DNA of 64,000 nt from Parabacteroides goldsteinii (GCF_015550595.1 NZ_JADNBB010000022.1:37024-101023), one strand, 5' to 3'. Numbered from the stretch's first letter, positions 8,393 to 17,346 are shown. Numbers and translations are program-made. The notes: generated by a model from the letters alone, not told the origin.

Positions 8393-10609
8393 TTATTTCT
8401 TATACCAAACCGGCCCCGGCTGATTACCCATTTCAAACTCAAGCGTTGCACCGCTCATAATCTGTTCGTGGGTAATATAACTCTTATCATACGGCTGGCC
8501 ATTCAATTTAACCGACTGAATATAAATGTTTTCTGCATTAACACCCGGAGCCAGGATAGTAAATGCCTTACCGTCTGCCAGATGCATTTTCACTTCAGGG
8601 AACAGAGGCGTACCGATTTCGTACTGTCCGCTTACCGGATCGACCGGATAGAAGCCCATCGCACTGAAGACGAACCAGGCAGACATCTGTCCGCAGTCTT
8701 CGTTACCGCAGATACCGTCGGGAGCATTCAGATACAGGTCATGTAATACCTGTGCTACATATTTCTGCGTCTTCCAGGGTTGGTCTACCTTATTATACAG
8801 ATAGATCACATGATGGCTGGGCTCGTTGCCATGCGCATACTGTCCGATCATACCTGTACTGAAAATCGGCAGATCCTCTTTCGCATCCGGAGCATAGGTG
8901 AACATGCTGTCCAGTTTCTCCGTGAAACGTTCCTTGCTGCCTAACAGTCCGATCAGGCCGTCCAGATCCTGCGGCACATACCAGAAATACTGCCATGCAT
9001 TACTTTCACAGATATCTTCGGTATACTCTTTGGCATCGAACGGAGTAACGAACTGTCCTTTTTCATTACGCGGCTGCATAAAGGTTGTTTCGGGGTTGTA
9101 CACATTCCGGAAGTTCTGTGAGCGTTTGTAGAATTCATCTGCAATCTCTTTCTTTCCCATCTTCTCTGCCATACGCGCAATACAATAGTCGTCGTAAGCA
9201 TATTCCATTGTTTTAGACAACGACCAGTTTTCCCATTTAGCCGGATCGCTGTTAGCCGGTACATATCCTAACTTCTTATACTCTCCGATTCCCCGGTAGT
9301 CATCGCGGTTGGCTGTGGCGACACATGCCTGCAAAGCAAGTTCCGGATTGAATGTCGCGATACCTTTCAGATAAGCATCCACAATGACCGGAACAGCATG
9401 GTAACCGATCATCATATTGGTTTCATGGCCGTAGAGGTTCCACAAAGGAAGCGCACCATTCTGTTCGTAGAATTTCAGGAAGCCCTGGATCATGTCGTTT
9501 ACACGCTTCGGATCTGTATAAGTATACAACGGATGAGCTGCACGGAAGGTATCCCACAGAGAGAAAGTGGAATAGTTATTCCATCCGTCCGCCTTATGGA
9601 TCTGATTGTCGGGGCCGTAATAAGAACCGTCGACATCGCTGAAGATGGTCGGGGCGATCATCGTGTGATAAATAGCGGTATAGAACTTCACGAGATCATC
9701 CGTATTATTTCCGTTCACCTCAATCTTGGACAGTTCTTTGTTCCAACGGGCAACAGCTTCTTTATGATACTTGTCGAAATCATTCAAAGGTACTTCCGCC
9801 TGGAGATTCTTCGCTGCGCCTTCCATGCTGACACCCGAGATAGCCGTATTGACCAGGATCTCTTCGTCTTTCTCCGTATTAAAATCGAAACGGGCAATGT
9901 AAGCGGTTCCGATCTGTCCCTTATCTTTTGTCACGATAGCAGTCGTATCCATATGATAGGCGATAAACGGCTTGGAGAAACGTGTCTGGAAATAAACATG
10001 CTGGTTAGGCGACCATCCCTGTGAGAAACGGTATCCGCGGATAGTCACCGAGTCGATCACCTCAATATAAGAGTCGAGGGTAAAGTCCCAGTTCATCGCT
10101 TTCTTCAGGTTCAGAAATACCGAAGCTTCCGCTTTCGGGAAGGTATAACGCTGAATACCGCAACGTTCGGTAGCCGTCAGCTCTACATTAATATTATAGT
10201 CCTGCAACAAGACGCGGTAATAACCGGCCGAAGCAGCTTCTTCATTATGCGAAAAGGTAGAATAAATGCCCAGAGGAGCCGGAGCTTCTTTATAAGGACG
10301 GGTGACAGGCATAAAGGAGATATCATACAGATCTCCTGCCCCTGTACCGGAAAGATGGGTATGGCTGAAACCGGCAATCGTCGTATCGGGATAGAAATAC
10401 CCGGAGATACGATCCCATCCCGGCAATCCGTTATCAGGACTAAGCTGCACCATACCATAAGGAGCCTGTGCTCCCGGATAGGTATTTCCAGTGAAATCGG
10501 TACCGATCATAGGGTTTACATACTGTGTATAATCTGCCTCCTTTGGTTCCTCAGGCGTACAGGCTACCAGAGCCAGCAGGGAGACCGCCAATAATGATAT
10601 GTGCCTCAT
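8393..10609 (-). CDS. GH92 family alpha-mannosidase, lipoprotein
   Basis: This 738-residue enzyme is a GH92 exo-alpha-mannosidase, a Ca2+-dependent inverting family abundant in gut Bacteroidetes, where it trims host or fungal mannans and N-glycans. The lipoprotein signal peptide ends LLALVACTPEE, so the protein is anchored in the outer membrane. GH92 hallmarks are visible: YVNPMIGTDFTGNTYPGAQAP at the N terminus, GYSFSHLSGTG-like text (GFSHTHLSGTGAGD), SLWDTFRAAHPLYT in the middle, and GNEDCGQMSAWFVFSAMGFYP with HGNEPSHH near the C terminus. Length is normal for the family. It stands alone, with a -7 element TATCTTTG on the minus strand (10637-10644) about 28 bases upstream. Linkage specificity cannot be told from sequence. 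Confidence 0.93.
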   Translation of the reverse strand: MRHISLLAVSLLALVACTPEEPKEADYTQYVNPMIGTDFTGNTYPGAQAPYGMVQLSPDNGLPGWDRISGYFYPDTTIAGFSHTHLSGTGAGDLYDISFMPVTRPYKEAPAPLGIYSTFSHNEEAASAGYYRVLLQDYNINVELTATERCGIQRYTFPKAEASVFLNLKKAMNWDFTLDSYIEVIDSVTIRGYRFSQGWSPNQHVYFQTRFSKPFIAYHMDTTAIVTKDKGQIGTAYIARFDFNTEKDEEILVNTAISGVSMEGAAKNLQAEVPLNDFDKYHKEAVARWNKELSKIEVNGNNTDDLVKFYTAIYHTMIAPTIFSDVDGSYYGPDNQIHKADGWNNYSTFSLWDTFRAAHPLYTYTDPKRVNDMIQGFLKFYEQNGALPLWNLYGHETNMMIGYHAVPVIVDAYLKGIATFNPELALQACVATANRDDYRGIGEYKKLGYVPANSDPAKWENWSLSKTMEYAYDDYCIARMAEKMGKKEIADEFYKRSQNFRNVYNPETTFMQPRNEKGQFVTPFDAKEYTEDICESNAWQYFWYVPQDLDGLIGLLGSKERFTEKLDSMFTYAPDAKEDLPIFSTGMIGQYAHGNEPSHHVIYLYNKVDQPWKTQKYVAQVLHDLYLNAPDGICGNEDCGQMSAWFVFSAMGFYPVDPVSGQYEIGTPLFPEVKMHLADGKAFTILAPGVNAENIYIQSVKLNGQPYDKSYITHEQIMSGATLEFEMGNQPGPVWYKK

Positions 10610-10693
10610 TTGCTTATAATTTTGTTCAGACGTTTACAAAGATAAGAATGATCCGAAAGAGAACATACAAATCCAGTATCAAATCTATATAAT

Positions 10694-11062
10694 TTAAATA
10701 TCCTCTTTCATTTTTTTGATTACTACGATCAATGGATCCAGCTCATTTTCCAATACCCACCACACTTCTTCCGCATCTATATCGAAATAATGGTGTGCTA
10801 TTACGTCCCGAAAACCCATCACCTTTTTCCAGGGTATATCCGGATAAAGCGGCAACAACTCCTTATTCGTCACTTTATCCAGGCTTTTCAGACTTTCACC
10901 GATCGCAATAAAGAGCATACAAACAGCATCCAGCTTTTCAACCCGTTCAGGAGATAATAAAAAGTCATTTGCACAATGGATATCAACCGTTCGGTGCTTC
11001 AATCGCAATAAAGCTTCTTCTATTTGAATCAGCATGGATGTGGCTAACTCTTTGTTATACAT
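10694..11062 (-). CDS. hepT: HepT-like HEPN-domain toxin (RNase) of a MNT/HEPN pair
   Basis: This 122-residue all-helical protein is a HepT-type HEPN toxin (older name DUF86). Residues 85-92 read RDVIAHHY, the R-x4-H-x-Y motif of the active site; R and H are needed for RNA cleavage, and the Tyr is the residue that MntA partners modify with AMP. The gene overlaps the end of the nucleotidyltransferase gene by 8 bases, as expected for a toxin-antitoxin operon with the antitoxin first. The role would be a growth-arresting RNase held inactive by AMPylation. It is a compact intact copy. Confidence 0.88.
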   Translation of the reverse strand: MYNKELATSMLIQIEEALLRLKHRTVDIHCANDFLLSPERVEKLDAVCMLFIAIGESLKSLDKVTNKELLPLYPDIPWKKVMGFRDVIAHHYFDIDAEEVWWVLENELDPLIVVIKKMKEDI

Positions 11063-11348
11063 AGATACCTTCTTTTTCTATCTGTTGACGTAAATAAGGA
11101 TTCATACGTTCACGATAACGAACGATATCGACAGAGTGCTTAAACATATTTTCCAGTTCTTCTTTCAAATCCATCAGTAGAAAAGGGTTGGGAGTTTCTG
11201 TTTCCACACAAACATCCAAATCACTACCCTCATGGTTATCTCCCCGTGCAACAGAGCCGAAAAGACGGATAGAACGTAACCCGAACTTCTGCATAAGCTG
11301 TTGCTTACAGGCTGTCAACTGACGTATATAATCTTCTTTCTTCAGCAT
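11055..11348 (-). CDS. mntA: MntA-like minimal nucleotidyltransferase antitoxin
   Basis: This 97-residue protein is a minimal nucleotidyltransferase of the DNA polymerase beta superfamily. LFGSVARGDNHEGSDLDVCVE contains the GS-x10-DxD motif that binds Mg-ATP. Such MNT proteins neutralise HEPN toxins by transferring AMP to the toxin's active-site Tyr. The toxin gene follows directly with an 8-base overlap. The start at 11348 is the natural one (MLKKEDYIRQ). No mobile-element remains are visible next to the pair. Confidence 0.87.
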   Translation of the reverse strand: MLKKEDYIRQLTACKQQLMQKFGLRSIRLFGSVARGDNHEGSDLDVCVETETPNPFLLMDLKEELENMFKHSVDIVRYRERMNPYLRQQIEKEGIYV

Positions 11349-11414
11349 GAGAAATGAATTTAACTTTCACAAAAATAGGATGATTTAAGATAAGAAGCAA
11401 ATTTTAGGCTATAT

Positions 11415-11466
11415 AATAAATCAGGCATGAACCCCACAGTTTTATCTGCGAAATCCATGCCTGAAT
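11415..11466 (-). terminator. Terminator of the tatAC operon
   Basis: CATGCCTGA and TCAGGCATG (11456-11464 and 11421-11429) form a 9-bp stem with a 26-base loop, followed on the minus strand by TTTATTATA. It lies 30 bases downstream of tatC. Confidence 0.6.
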
Positions 11467-11493
11467 AAATTCATTTCTAATGTCTATGGCCTA

Positions 11494-12351
11494 TTAAGCT
11501 TCATTTTCTTCTTCATCGTCGTCGTCAAGCTCTTCTACCGGAGCTTTTCTGACAAAGAATGCACTTAATTCGTACAATCCGTACAATGGGAAGAACACTA
11601 CGCTCAATGTAAACGGATCGCTACTTGGAGTAATGAATGCCGCAGCAACCAATAATCCGACGATAGCGTGTCGTCTGTATTTGTGGAAGAATCCTCTGTG
11701 CAACAATCCCAGTTTCGATAGCAACCAGGATACCAATGGCATCTCAAAGACAATTCCCATCACAAAGATCAGCATAAGGAAGTTATCCATATACGAATCC
11801 AGAGAGACTTGTTCAGTAATGTTAGCACTCAATTGATACGTTGCCAGGAAACGAAGTGTCATCGGGAATACCATAAAATAACCTACGGCACAACCCAGGA
11901 AAAACATAATCGTTCCGAAAAAGAATACCCACCGGATGTTCTTCTTTTCATTCTCGTACAAAGCCGGACTTACAAACCTCCAAACCTCATACATTAAGTA
12001 CGGGAAAGTCAGTACAAGGGCCAGCCAGAATGAGGTTGACATATGAGTAAAAAACTGGGAAGCCAACTTAATGTTGACAATATCTACGTGAAAGCTATCG
12101 TTACAGAAGTCAGGCAGAACATCAAACCAGGGGCTTATATTGATAAGCCAGATATTTAACTCACACAACCATTTATAAAGAACAAAATCGGAATAACAGG
12201 GGGCCATGATGACGTGATCGAAAATATCACGCATAAAGGCAAAACTACCGATAGCAAAGACAAAGAGTGCTAAAATAGAACGGAATAAAGTCCAACGAAG
12301 TTCTTCCAGGTGATCCCAAAAGGACATTTCATCTTGTTCCAGTTCTTCCAT
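11494..12351 (-). CDS. tatC: Sec-independent protein translocase TatC
   Basis: This 285-residue inner-membrane protein is TatC, the receptor that binds twin-arginine signal peptides. It starts with the conserved MSFWDHLEELRWTLFRSI, followed by six predicted membrane segments, with LTFPYLMYEVWRFVSPALYENEKK in the first periplasmic-loop and third-helix region and FxxGxxFxxPL-type text (VMGIVFEMPLVSWLL). The acidic tail EELDDDDEEENEA is unusual but harmless in appearance. It lies 3 bases downstream of tatA in one operon. A probable client, the oxidoreductase at 51589-53238, is in this window. Confidence 0.96.
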   Translation of the reverse strand: MEELEQDEMSFWDHLEELRWTLFRSILALFVFAIGSFAFMRDIFDHVIMAPCYSDFVLYKWLCELNIWLINISPWFDVLPDFCNDSFHVDIVNIKLASQFFTHMSTSFWLALVLTFPYLMYEVWRFVSPALYENEKKNIRWVFFFGTIMFFLGCAVGYFMVFPMTLRFLATYQLSANITEQVSLDSYMDNFLMLIFVMGIVFEMPLVSWLLSKLGLLHRGFFHKYRRHAIVGLLVAAAFITPSSDPFTLSVVFFPLYGLYELSAFFVRKAPVEELDDDDEEENEA

Positions 12352-12354
12352 TTC

Positions 12355-12549
12355 TTACTTTTTATCGTTGTCGTCGAGTTTAATGTCGTCTTCTAAACCT
12401 TTTACACCGTCTTTAAAGTTCTTCACTCCTTTACCGATACCTTTCATCAGTTCCGGGATCTTCTTTCCACCAAAAAGTAACAACACAACAATGGCGATGA
12501 TAACAATTTCGCCCGTACCTAAATTTCCTAAGAATAGTAATTCATTCAT
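12355..12549 (-). CDS. tatA: Sec-independent protein translocase TatA/E
   Basis: This 64-residue protein is the pore-forming Tat component. It has one N-terminal membrane helix ([13 protein letters not shown]), the hinge [16 protein letters not shown], an amphipathic helix with KNFKDGVKG, and a charged tail. No separate tatB is present, so this is a minimal TatAC system, as is common in Bacteroidetes. It is the first gene of tatA-tatC. Confidence 0.95.
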   Translation of the reverse strand: MNELLFLGNLGTGEIVIIAIVVLLLFGGKKIPELMKGIGKGVKNFKDGVKGLEDDIKLDDNDKK

Positions 12550-12592
12550 GATATTATAATATTAGTCATTAAATATTCACCTTTTATATGGG

Positions 12593-12601
12593 GCAAAGAT
12601 A
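12593..12601 (-). promoter_or_regulatory. -7 promoter element of tatAC
   Basis: On the minus strand this reads TATCTTTGC, matching TAnnTTTG, 43 bases upstream of tatA. It is divergent from the fabD element 40 bases away. Confidence 0.55.
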
Positions 12602-12641
12602 CTATTTGTAATGAATAGTCACTCTCTTATTCTAAATTTAT

Positions 12642-12650
12642 TACCTTTGC
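12642..12650 (+). promoter_or_regulatory. -7 promoter element of fabD
   Basis: TACCTTTGC matches TAnnTTTG, 39 bases upstream of fabD. The -33 region is not clear. Confidence 0.55.
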
Positions 12651-12689
12651 ACCGTCTTAAAAAACTGAAATTAGAAAAAGATTAGAAAG

Positions 12690-13571
12690 ATGAAAGCTTA
12701 TGTATTTCCCGGTCAGGGTGCACAGTTTGTCGGAATGGGAAAAGACCTTTACGATAACAATCCCCTTGCAAAAGAGTTGTTTGAGAAAGCAAACGATATC
12801 CTTGGTTTCCGCATCACAGACCTGATGTTCGCTGGAACAGACGAAGATCTGAGACAAACTAAAGTTACACAGCCTGCCATATTCTTACACTCGGTTATTC
12901 TCGCCAAAACATTAGGCGACCAGTTCAAACCGGATATGACAGCCGGTCACTCATTAGGTGAATTCTCTGCACTTGTTGCCGCAGGAGCACTGTCTTTCGA
13001 AGACGGCCTGGTGTTGGTTTCCAAACGTGCCATGGCTATGCAAAAAGCTTGCGAAGCCACTCCTTCTACAATGGCAGCCGTACTGGCTTTGCCGGATGAA
13101 ACGGTTGAAGAGATCTGTGCAAGTATTCAGGACGAAGTGGTTGTTTGTGCAAACTACAACTGCCCGGGTCAGCTGGTTATCTCCGGTTCAATCCCCGGAA
13201 TCGATGCTGCTTGCGAAAAAATGCTGGCTGCCGGTGCTAAACGTGCATTGAAACTGAAAGTAGGTGGTGCATTCCACTCTCCGCTGATGGAGCCGGCCCG
13301 TGCCGAACTGGCTGCTGCTATCGAAGCTACTCCGATCCATACTCCTGCTTGTCCGGTTTATCAGAATGTAAGCACTAAAGGTGAAACAGATCCTGAAACG
13401 ATCAAAGCAAACCTGATCGCTCAGCTGACTGCTCCGGTTCGCTGGACTCAGAGCGTTCAGAACATGATTGCAGACGGAGCCGACCATTTCATCGAACTGG
13501 GCCCGGGTGCTGTACTGCAAGGTCTGGTAAAGAAGATCAATAAAGAAATGACAACTGAAGGCATGCAATAA
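12690..13571 (+). CDS. fabD: Malonyl-CoA:ACP transacylase FabD
   Basis: This 293-residue cytoplasmic enzyme loads malonate from CoA onto acyl carrier protein for fatty acid synthesis. The start MKAYVFPGQGAQFVGMGKDLY is the family N terminus. The nucleophile Ser is in AGHSLGEFSALVAAGAL; the conserved Arg is in KRAMAMQKA, the His in GAFHSPLMEPA, and the Gln in PGQGAQ. FIELGPGAVLQGLVKKI closes the protein. It is a single gene with its own terminator. Codon use is rich in highly expressed codons, in keeping with an essential gene. Confidence 0.97.
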   Translation: MKAYVFPGQGAQFVGMGKDLYDNNPLAKELFEKANDILGFRITDLMFAGTDEDLRQTKVTQPAIFLHSVILAKTLGDQFKPDMTAGHSLGEFSALVAAGALSFEDGLVLVSKRAMAMQKACEATPSTMAAVLALPDETVEEICASIQDEVVVCANYNCPGQLVISGSIPGIDAACEKMLAAGAKRALKLKVGGAFHSPLMEPARAELAAAIEATPIHTPACPVYQNVSTKGETDPETIKANLIAQLTAPVRWTQSVQNMIADGADHFIELGPGAVLQGLVKKINKEMTTEGMQ

Positions 13572-13583
13572 TAAGCAATATGC

Positions 13584-13636
13584 TATACACGAAAAGAGGA
13601 GGAAACATGAAACGTTTTCCTCCTCTTTTTGTATAC
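13584..13636 (+). terminator. Rho-independent terminator of fabD
   Basis: AAAAGAGGAGGAAA (13592-13605) pairs with TTTCCTCCTCTTTT (13616-13629), followed by T and then GTATAC. Confidence 0.85.
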
Positions 13637-13654
13637 GGTAATCCATAATATTCG

Positions 13655-13662
13655 TATGTTTG
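13655..13662 (+). promoter_or_regulatory. -7 promoter element upstream of the Fpg-like gene
   Basis: TATGTTTG matches TAnnTTTG, 42 bases upstream of the start. Confidence 0.4.
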
Positions 13663-13704
13663 TAATTAATTATAGAATCTTTATCGCTTAAAAACTCACA
13701 AGAC

Positions 13705-14547
13705 ATGATAGAAGCACCGGAAGCCTTGTACATCTCCGAGCAGATGAATCAAACGATTAAAGGAAAAAGAATTACATTTGTCAGCGCAGGATATACACCT
13801 CATAAGTTCGCCTGGTTCTATGGAGATCCGGCCAATTATTCGGCGATGCTTACCGGTAAGAAAATCGGGGAAGCCCATGCTTATGGAGGGTTGATCGAGA
13901 TAGAGATAGAAGATATGCGTTTATTATTCGGAGACGGTATGAATATCCGGTACTACGCTCCCGGTGAAAAGATACCGGAAAAACACCAGTTGCTCATTGC
14001 TTTCGAAGACGAGAGTTGTATCATGGGATCCGTCCGGATGTACGGGGCAGTCATGTGTTTTCCAGACGGTTCTTTCGATTGCGGTTTCAGCTCCTATCGT
14101 GAAGGGGCACGTACCAAACCGCAGGTGCTTTCGGAAGCTTTCGACAAAACCTATTTTCTGAGCCTGATAAACAGCGAAGAAAAACAAAAGAAAACGGCAA
14201 AGGCATTCCTTGCGACCGAACAAACGATACCGGGATTAGGTAACGGTGTTTTACAGGACATCCTGTTCAAAGCCCGTATCCATCCGAAGACTCGTATCAA
14301 CATATTATCCGAAGAACAGAAAGATACGTTGTTTCATTGCATAAAAGCGACACTTCAGGAAATCTATCAGGCAGGCGGACGCAATTCGGAAACAGACCTG
14401 CTCGGGAATAAAGGCCGCTATATCCCCATACTATCCAAAGATACCGCCGACAAGCCTTGCCCGGTTTGCGGAGAAGATATACGCAAAGAGAGTTATATGG
14501 GAGGAAGTATCTATTATTGCTTTGAATGTCAGAAATTAAACAATTAG
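13705..14547 (+). CDS. Fpg/Nei-like DNA-binding protein lacking catalytic residues
   Basis: This 280-residue protein has the layout of formamidopyrimidine-DNA glycosylase: an N-terminal beta sandwich, a helix-two-turn-helix (TIPGLGNGVLQDILFKARI) and a C-terminal zinc finger (CPVCGED to CFECQK). True Fpg/Nei enzymes start MPEL/MPEG and use Pro as nucleophile. Here the start is MIEAPE, so the Pro is Ile while the Glu is kept. The catalytic Lys of the GKYLL-type hairpin also appears lost (AYGGLIEIEI), and the zinc-finger Arg seems replaced by Gly (MGGSIYYC). It may bind damaged DNA without cutting, or use different chemistry. It is followed after one base by the nitroreductase gene, so they are probably cotranscribed. 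Confidence 0.82.
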   Translation: MIEAPEALYISEQMNQTIKGKRITFVSAGYTPHKFAWFYGDPANYSAMLTGKKIGEAHAYGGLIEIEIEDMRLLFGDGMNIRYYAPGEKIPEKHQLLIAFEDESCIMGSVRMYGAVMCFPDGSFDCGFSSYREGARTKPQVLSEAFDKTYFLSLINSEEKQKKTAKAFLATEQTIPGLGNGVLQDILFKARIHPKTRINILSEEQKDTLFHCIKATLQEIYQAGGRNSETDLLGNKGRYIPILSKDTADKPCPVCGEDIRKESYMGGSIYYCFECQKLNN

Positions 14548-14548
14548 T

Positions 14549-15142
14549 ATGAAATGGAAATACACTCTGATTGCACTGCCTCTTCTTATAATGGCCTGCA
14601 ACAGCAAGACTGAAATAAAACAGGAAAATAAAGATACCAATCAGACATTGGAAACGATCTTTAACCGCAAAAGTGTACGTAAATATACACAGCAACCGGT
14701 TGAAAAAGAGAAGCTGGAAACATTAGTCCGCGCAGGAATGGCAGCCCCTTCATCCAGAGACCGCCGCCCCTGGGAGTTTATCATCGTAACAGACCGTGAT
14801 ATCCTGGATACGATGGGAGACGGATTACCATTGGCGCGTATGTTGAAAGATACCCAGCAGGCGATTATCGTTTGCGGCGATACCGTCAAATCCGGCAATG
14901 CCTGGCAGTTGGATTGCTCCGCAGCTGCACAAAACGTACTGCTGGCGGCCGAATCGTTAGGACTGGGAGCCGTATGGACTGCCGCTTATCCTTATCCCGA
15001 ACGGATGAATGTTGTACGGGATGCGTTGCATCTTCCCGAACATATCGTTCCGCTGACAGTTATTCCGGTCGGTTACCCTACGGGAATAGAAAAGTCGAAA
15101 GACAAATTCAATAAGAAACAGATGCATTACAACGGATGGTAA
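14549..15142 (+). CDS. Nitroreductase-family FMN protein with a lipoprotein signal
   Basis: This 197-residue protein has the nitroreductase fold: NRKSVRKYTQQPV binds FMN phosphate, AGMAAPSSRDRRPWEFIIV is the second family block, and LGLGAVWTAAYPYPERM is the third. Nitroreductases are normally cytoplasmic and use NAD(P)H. Here a lipoprotein signal precedes the domain (residues 1-18, LLIMACNSK with Cys at about 17), so the protein should be membrane-anchored outside the cytoplasm. The start is supported by its one-base distance from the previous stop. The electron donor in the periplasm is unknown. Another reading is that translation begins internally, but no Met occurs between the signal and the FMN motif. 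Confidence 0.85.
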   Translation: MKWKYTLIALPLLIMACNSKTEIKQENKDTNQTLETIFNRKSVRKYTQQPVEKEKLETLVRAGMAAPSSRDRRPWEFIIVTDRDILDTMGDGLPLARMLKDTQQAIIVCGDTVKSGNAWQLDCSAAAQNVLLAAESLGLGAVWTAAYPYPERMNVVRDALHLPEHIVPLTVIPVGYPTGIEKSKDKFNKKQMHYNGW

Positions 15143-15149
15143 AAAGTAA

Positions 15150-15204
15150 ATCCCGGTATCACTCCCCTGCCCTTTGGCTTTCAGGAATGATACCGGGATT
15201 TTAT
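15150..15204. terminator. Bidirectional terminator between the nitroreductase and GH2 genes
   Basis: TCCCGGTATCA (15151-15161) pairs with TGATACCGGGA (15188-15198), followed by TTTTAT. It lies between convergent genes. Confidence 0.75.
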
Positions 15205-15228
15205 CTATCATTTAATTCCGGGAAAAGA

Positions 15229-17346
15229 TCAGAATCCGGCATGTTCTTCTTTGTTGACCGACTGGTCCGAATCGCGTTTCTTTTCTCCGCTATACATCCA
15301 TTCGATCTCATCTTCGTATGTCTTGCCGTCTTTCACTACGACTGTCTTTACGATATTCTTACCCATATCGAGCGTCACGTTATCTATTATATAATGTACG
15401 CGCGTATAACCTTCACGAATACCGCCCAATTCTTTACCGTTCAGGTATACTTTCGGCGTACCGATATTTGAATAAACCGTCACTGATGTTTCCTTTTTCT
15501 CACGATCCCAGTTACGACGTTGCGTCAGGAACAGTACAGGGTCTTTGCTCCAGTTCGCCTTATACCAGAAATAAGAATCTTTCTTGATCTTGCGGTCGAA
15601 AGTAACCAACCCTTTCATATTACGAGCCGGAACACCGCCGCGAACCCACATCGGGGCACAGAAGTCGAACGTATTCCAAAGATAAGATGCGATGATATAC
15701 GGATGGGCAGCGATCACGCTCCACTGATATTCGTGTGTCTTGGTGGCAAATGTCTCCGGATAAAATTCTTTGGTCCAGTTCAGGGCATCTCCCAGATATT
15801 CGGTCTGATGGTTCAGGTTGGCATCAGCACCGTATTCGGTCAGCATCAGTTTCTGGTGAGGATATTCCTTTTCCAGTCCTTCCACCCAGGGTTTGATATC
15901 CTGTATTTTCTTTTCATACCAACCGAAATAACGGTTCATTCCCTGAATATCGGCAACCAGATTCACCGGATGCTCCATATGACCATATCCGTTTACCGAC
16001 ACCGTATAACGATCCGGATCTTCCGTCTTTGCCAGGTCGTGCAACGATTGGGTCAACTCTTTTGTGTACTGGTGCGGCTGGTATACCTCATTATGCAATC
16101 CCCACACATAGATGGAAGGGTGGTTGAAACTCTGACGGATCATTTCGCGCAACTGGTTACGACAGTTTTCCGCTTCCTGGCCGGTAACACGGTTGACAAA
16201 AGGAATCTCCGCCCAGATAATCAGTCCCAGGCTGTCGCAACGCGAATACAGATAGTCGGATTGCTGATAATGAGCAAAACGGACAGTCGTTGCACCGACA
16301 TCCATAATAGTAGCCAGGTCGAAGTCATGGTTCTCATTCTTCAGGGCACTACCCAGCCCCCACCAATCCTGATGACGGGTAACACCGTACATCGGGTACT
16401 TCTCTCCATTCAGATAAAAGCCTTTACCTGCTACAATTTCATATTTGCGTAAACCCAGCGGTTGTACCATTTCGTCGATCACCTGCCCGTCTTTGATCAG
16501 GCGGCTGACTACCTTATACAGATACGGATTTTCACGTCCCTGCCACAACGTCGGCTTTTTGATTGTAAAAGAAGATTCGTAAGCCTGTTCGCCCTGTGCA
16601 GTCAGTTCGAACGACTGGCTGTTCGTTGCAATCTGTTTCCCTTCCTGGTCATAGATCGTATTCTGTAAGGTCACAGGGACGGGCTGCAAGGTTCCGTTAT
16701 CCAGTTTGACCTTTACTTTTACATCCGCTTGCTTTTTGGATACATTCTTCTGGGTTATATAAACGCCCGGAGAGGCACAATCGGTAACACTGATATTATA
16801 CGGCTCGGTAACGATCAACCATACCGGACGATAAATACCGCCATACACACCAAACAAATTATGGTTGACCGGAATCACATCCGGACGCGATTTGTTATCC
16901 GCCTTCACAATGATCTCATTCTCCTCTCCTACCTTCAACAGCGGGCTGATCTCACAGGCAAAAGCCGAATAACCGCCTTTATGAGAAGTGGCCAACATTC
17001 CGTTCACGAACACTTCCGTACAAGAACCAACACCCTCAAAGCGCAGGAAGACCCGCTTTCCTTTCAGGTCGGCAGGAAAGAAATAGTTTTTCTTATAATA
17101 AGCCGCCCCTTCATAAAAGTTATTGGCCTGTACCTGCATATCCTTGGCATTCCAGGTATGAGGAATTTCCACTTCCGACCAACCGCTCTCCCATTTCGGG
17201 GCATTAAGGGCCAGTTCTTTTTCCACCGGAGCTTTCTTAAACGACCAGCCGGAATTAAAAGATTCCACTTTCCGGCCTTCCGCCTGCATCGTCATCAATC
17301 CCAGGCAGGCTAACAATAAGGTTAAACTTAATACTCGTTTATTCAT
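15229..17346 (-). CDS. GH2 family beta-glycosidase (beta-galactosidase-like), exported
   Basis: This 705-residue enzyme belongs to GH2, which contains beta-galactosidases, beta-glucuronidases and beta-mannosidases. A signal peptide (residues 1 to about 22, ending MQAEG) sends it to the periplasm. The N-terminal jelly-roll domain has FNSGWSFKKAPVE and the IPHTWN motif; the TIM barrel has VRFAHYQQSDYLYSRCDSLGL, the acid/base Glu in WGLHNEVYQPH, and the probable nucleophile Glu in MLTEYGAD. DFCAPMWVRGGVPARNMKGLV closes the active site. It is transcribed away from the HU/regulator pair and is likely part of the PUL. A minus-strand -7 element TATATTTGC lies at 17368-17376. Specificity (galactose, galacturonate or glucuronate) is not decided. 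Confidence 0.9.
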   Translation of the reverse strand: MNKRVLSLTLLLACLGLMTMQAEGRKVESFNSGWSFKKAPVEKELALNAPKWESGWSEVEIPHTWNAKDMQVQANNFYEGAAYYKKNYFFPADLKGKRVFLRFEGVGSCTEVFVNGMLATSHKGGYSAFACEISPLLKVGEENEIIVKADNKSRPDVIPVNHNLFGVYGGIYRPVWLIVTEPYNISVTDCASPGVYITQKNVSKKQADVKVKVKLDNGTLQPVPVTLQNTIYDQEGKQIATNSQSFELTAQGEQAYESSFTIKKPTLWQGRENPYLYKVVSRLIKDGQVIDEMVQPLGLRKYEIVAGKGFYLNGEKYPMYGVTRHQDWWGLGSALKNENHDFDLATIMDVGATTVRFAHYQQSDYLYSRCDSLGLIIWAEIPFVNRVTGQEAENCRNQLREMIRQSFNHPSIYVWGLHNEVYQPHQYTKELTQSLHDLAKTEDPDRYTVSVNGYGHMEHPVNLVADIQGMNRYFGWYEKKIQDIKPWVEGLEKEYPHQKLMLTEYGADANLNHQTEYLGDALNWTKEFYPETFATKTHEYQWSVIAAHPYIIASYLWNTFDFCAPMWVRGGVPARNMKGLVTFDRKIKKDSYFWYKANWSKDPVLFLTQRRNWDREKKETSVTVYSNIGTPKVYLNGKELGGIREGYTRVHYIIDNVTLDMGKNIVKTVVVKDGKTYEDEIEWMYSGEKKRDSDQSVNKEEHAGF

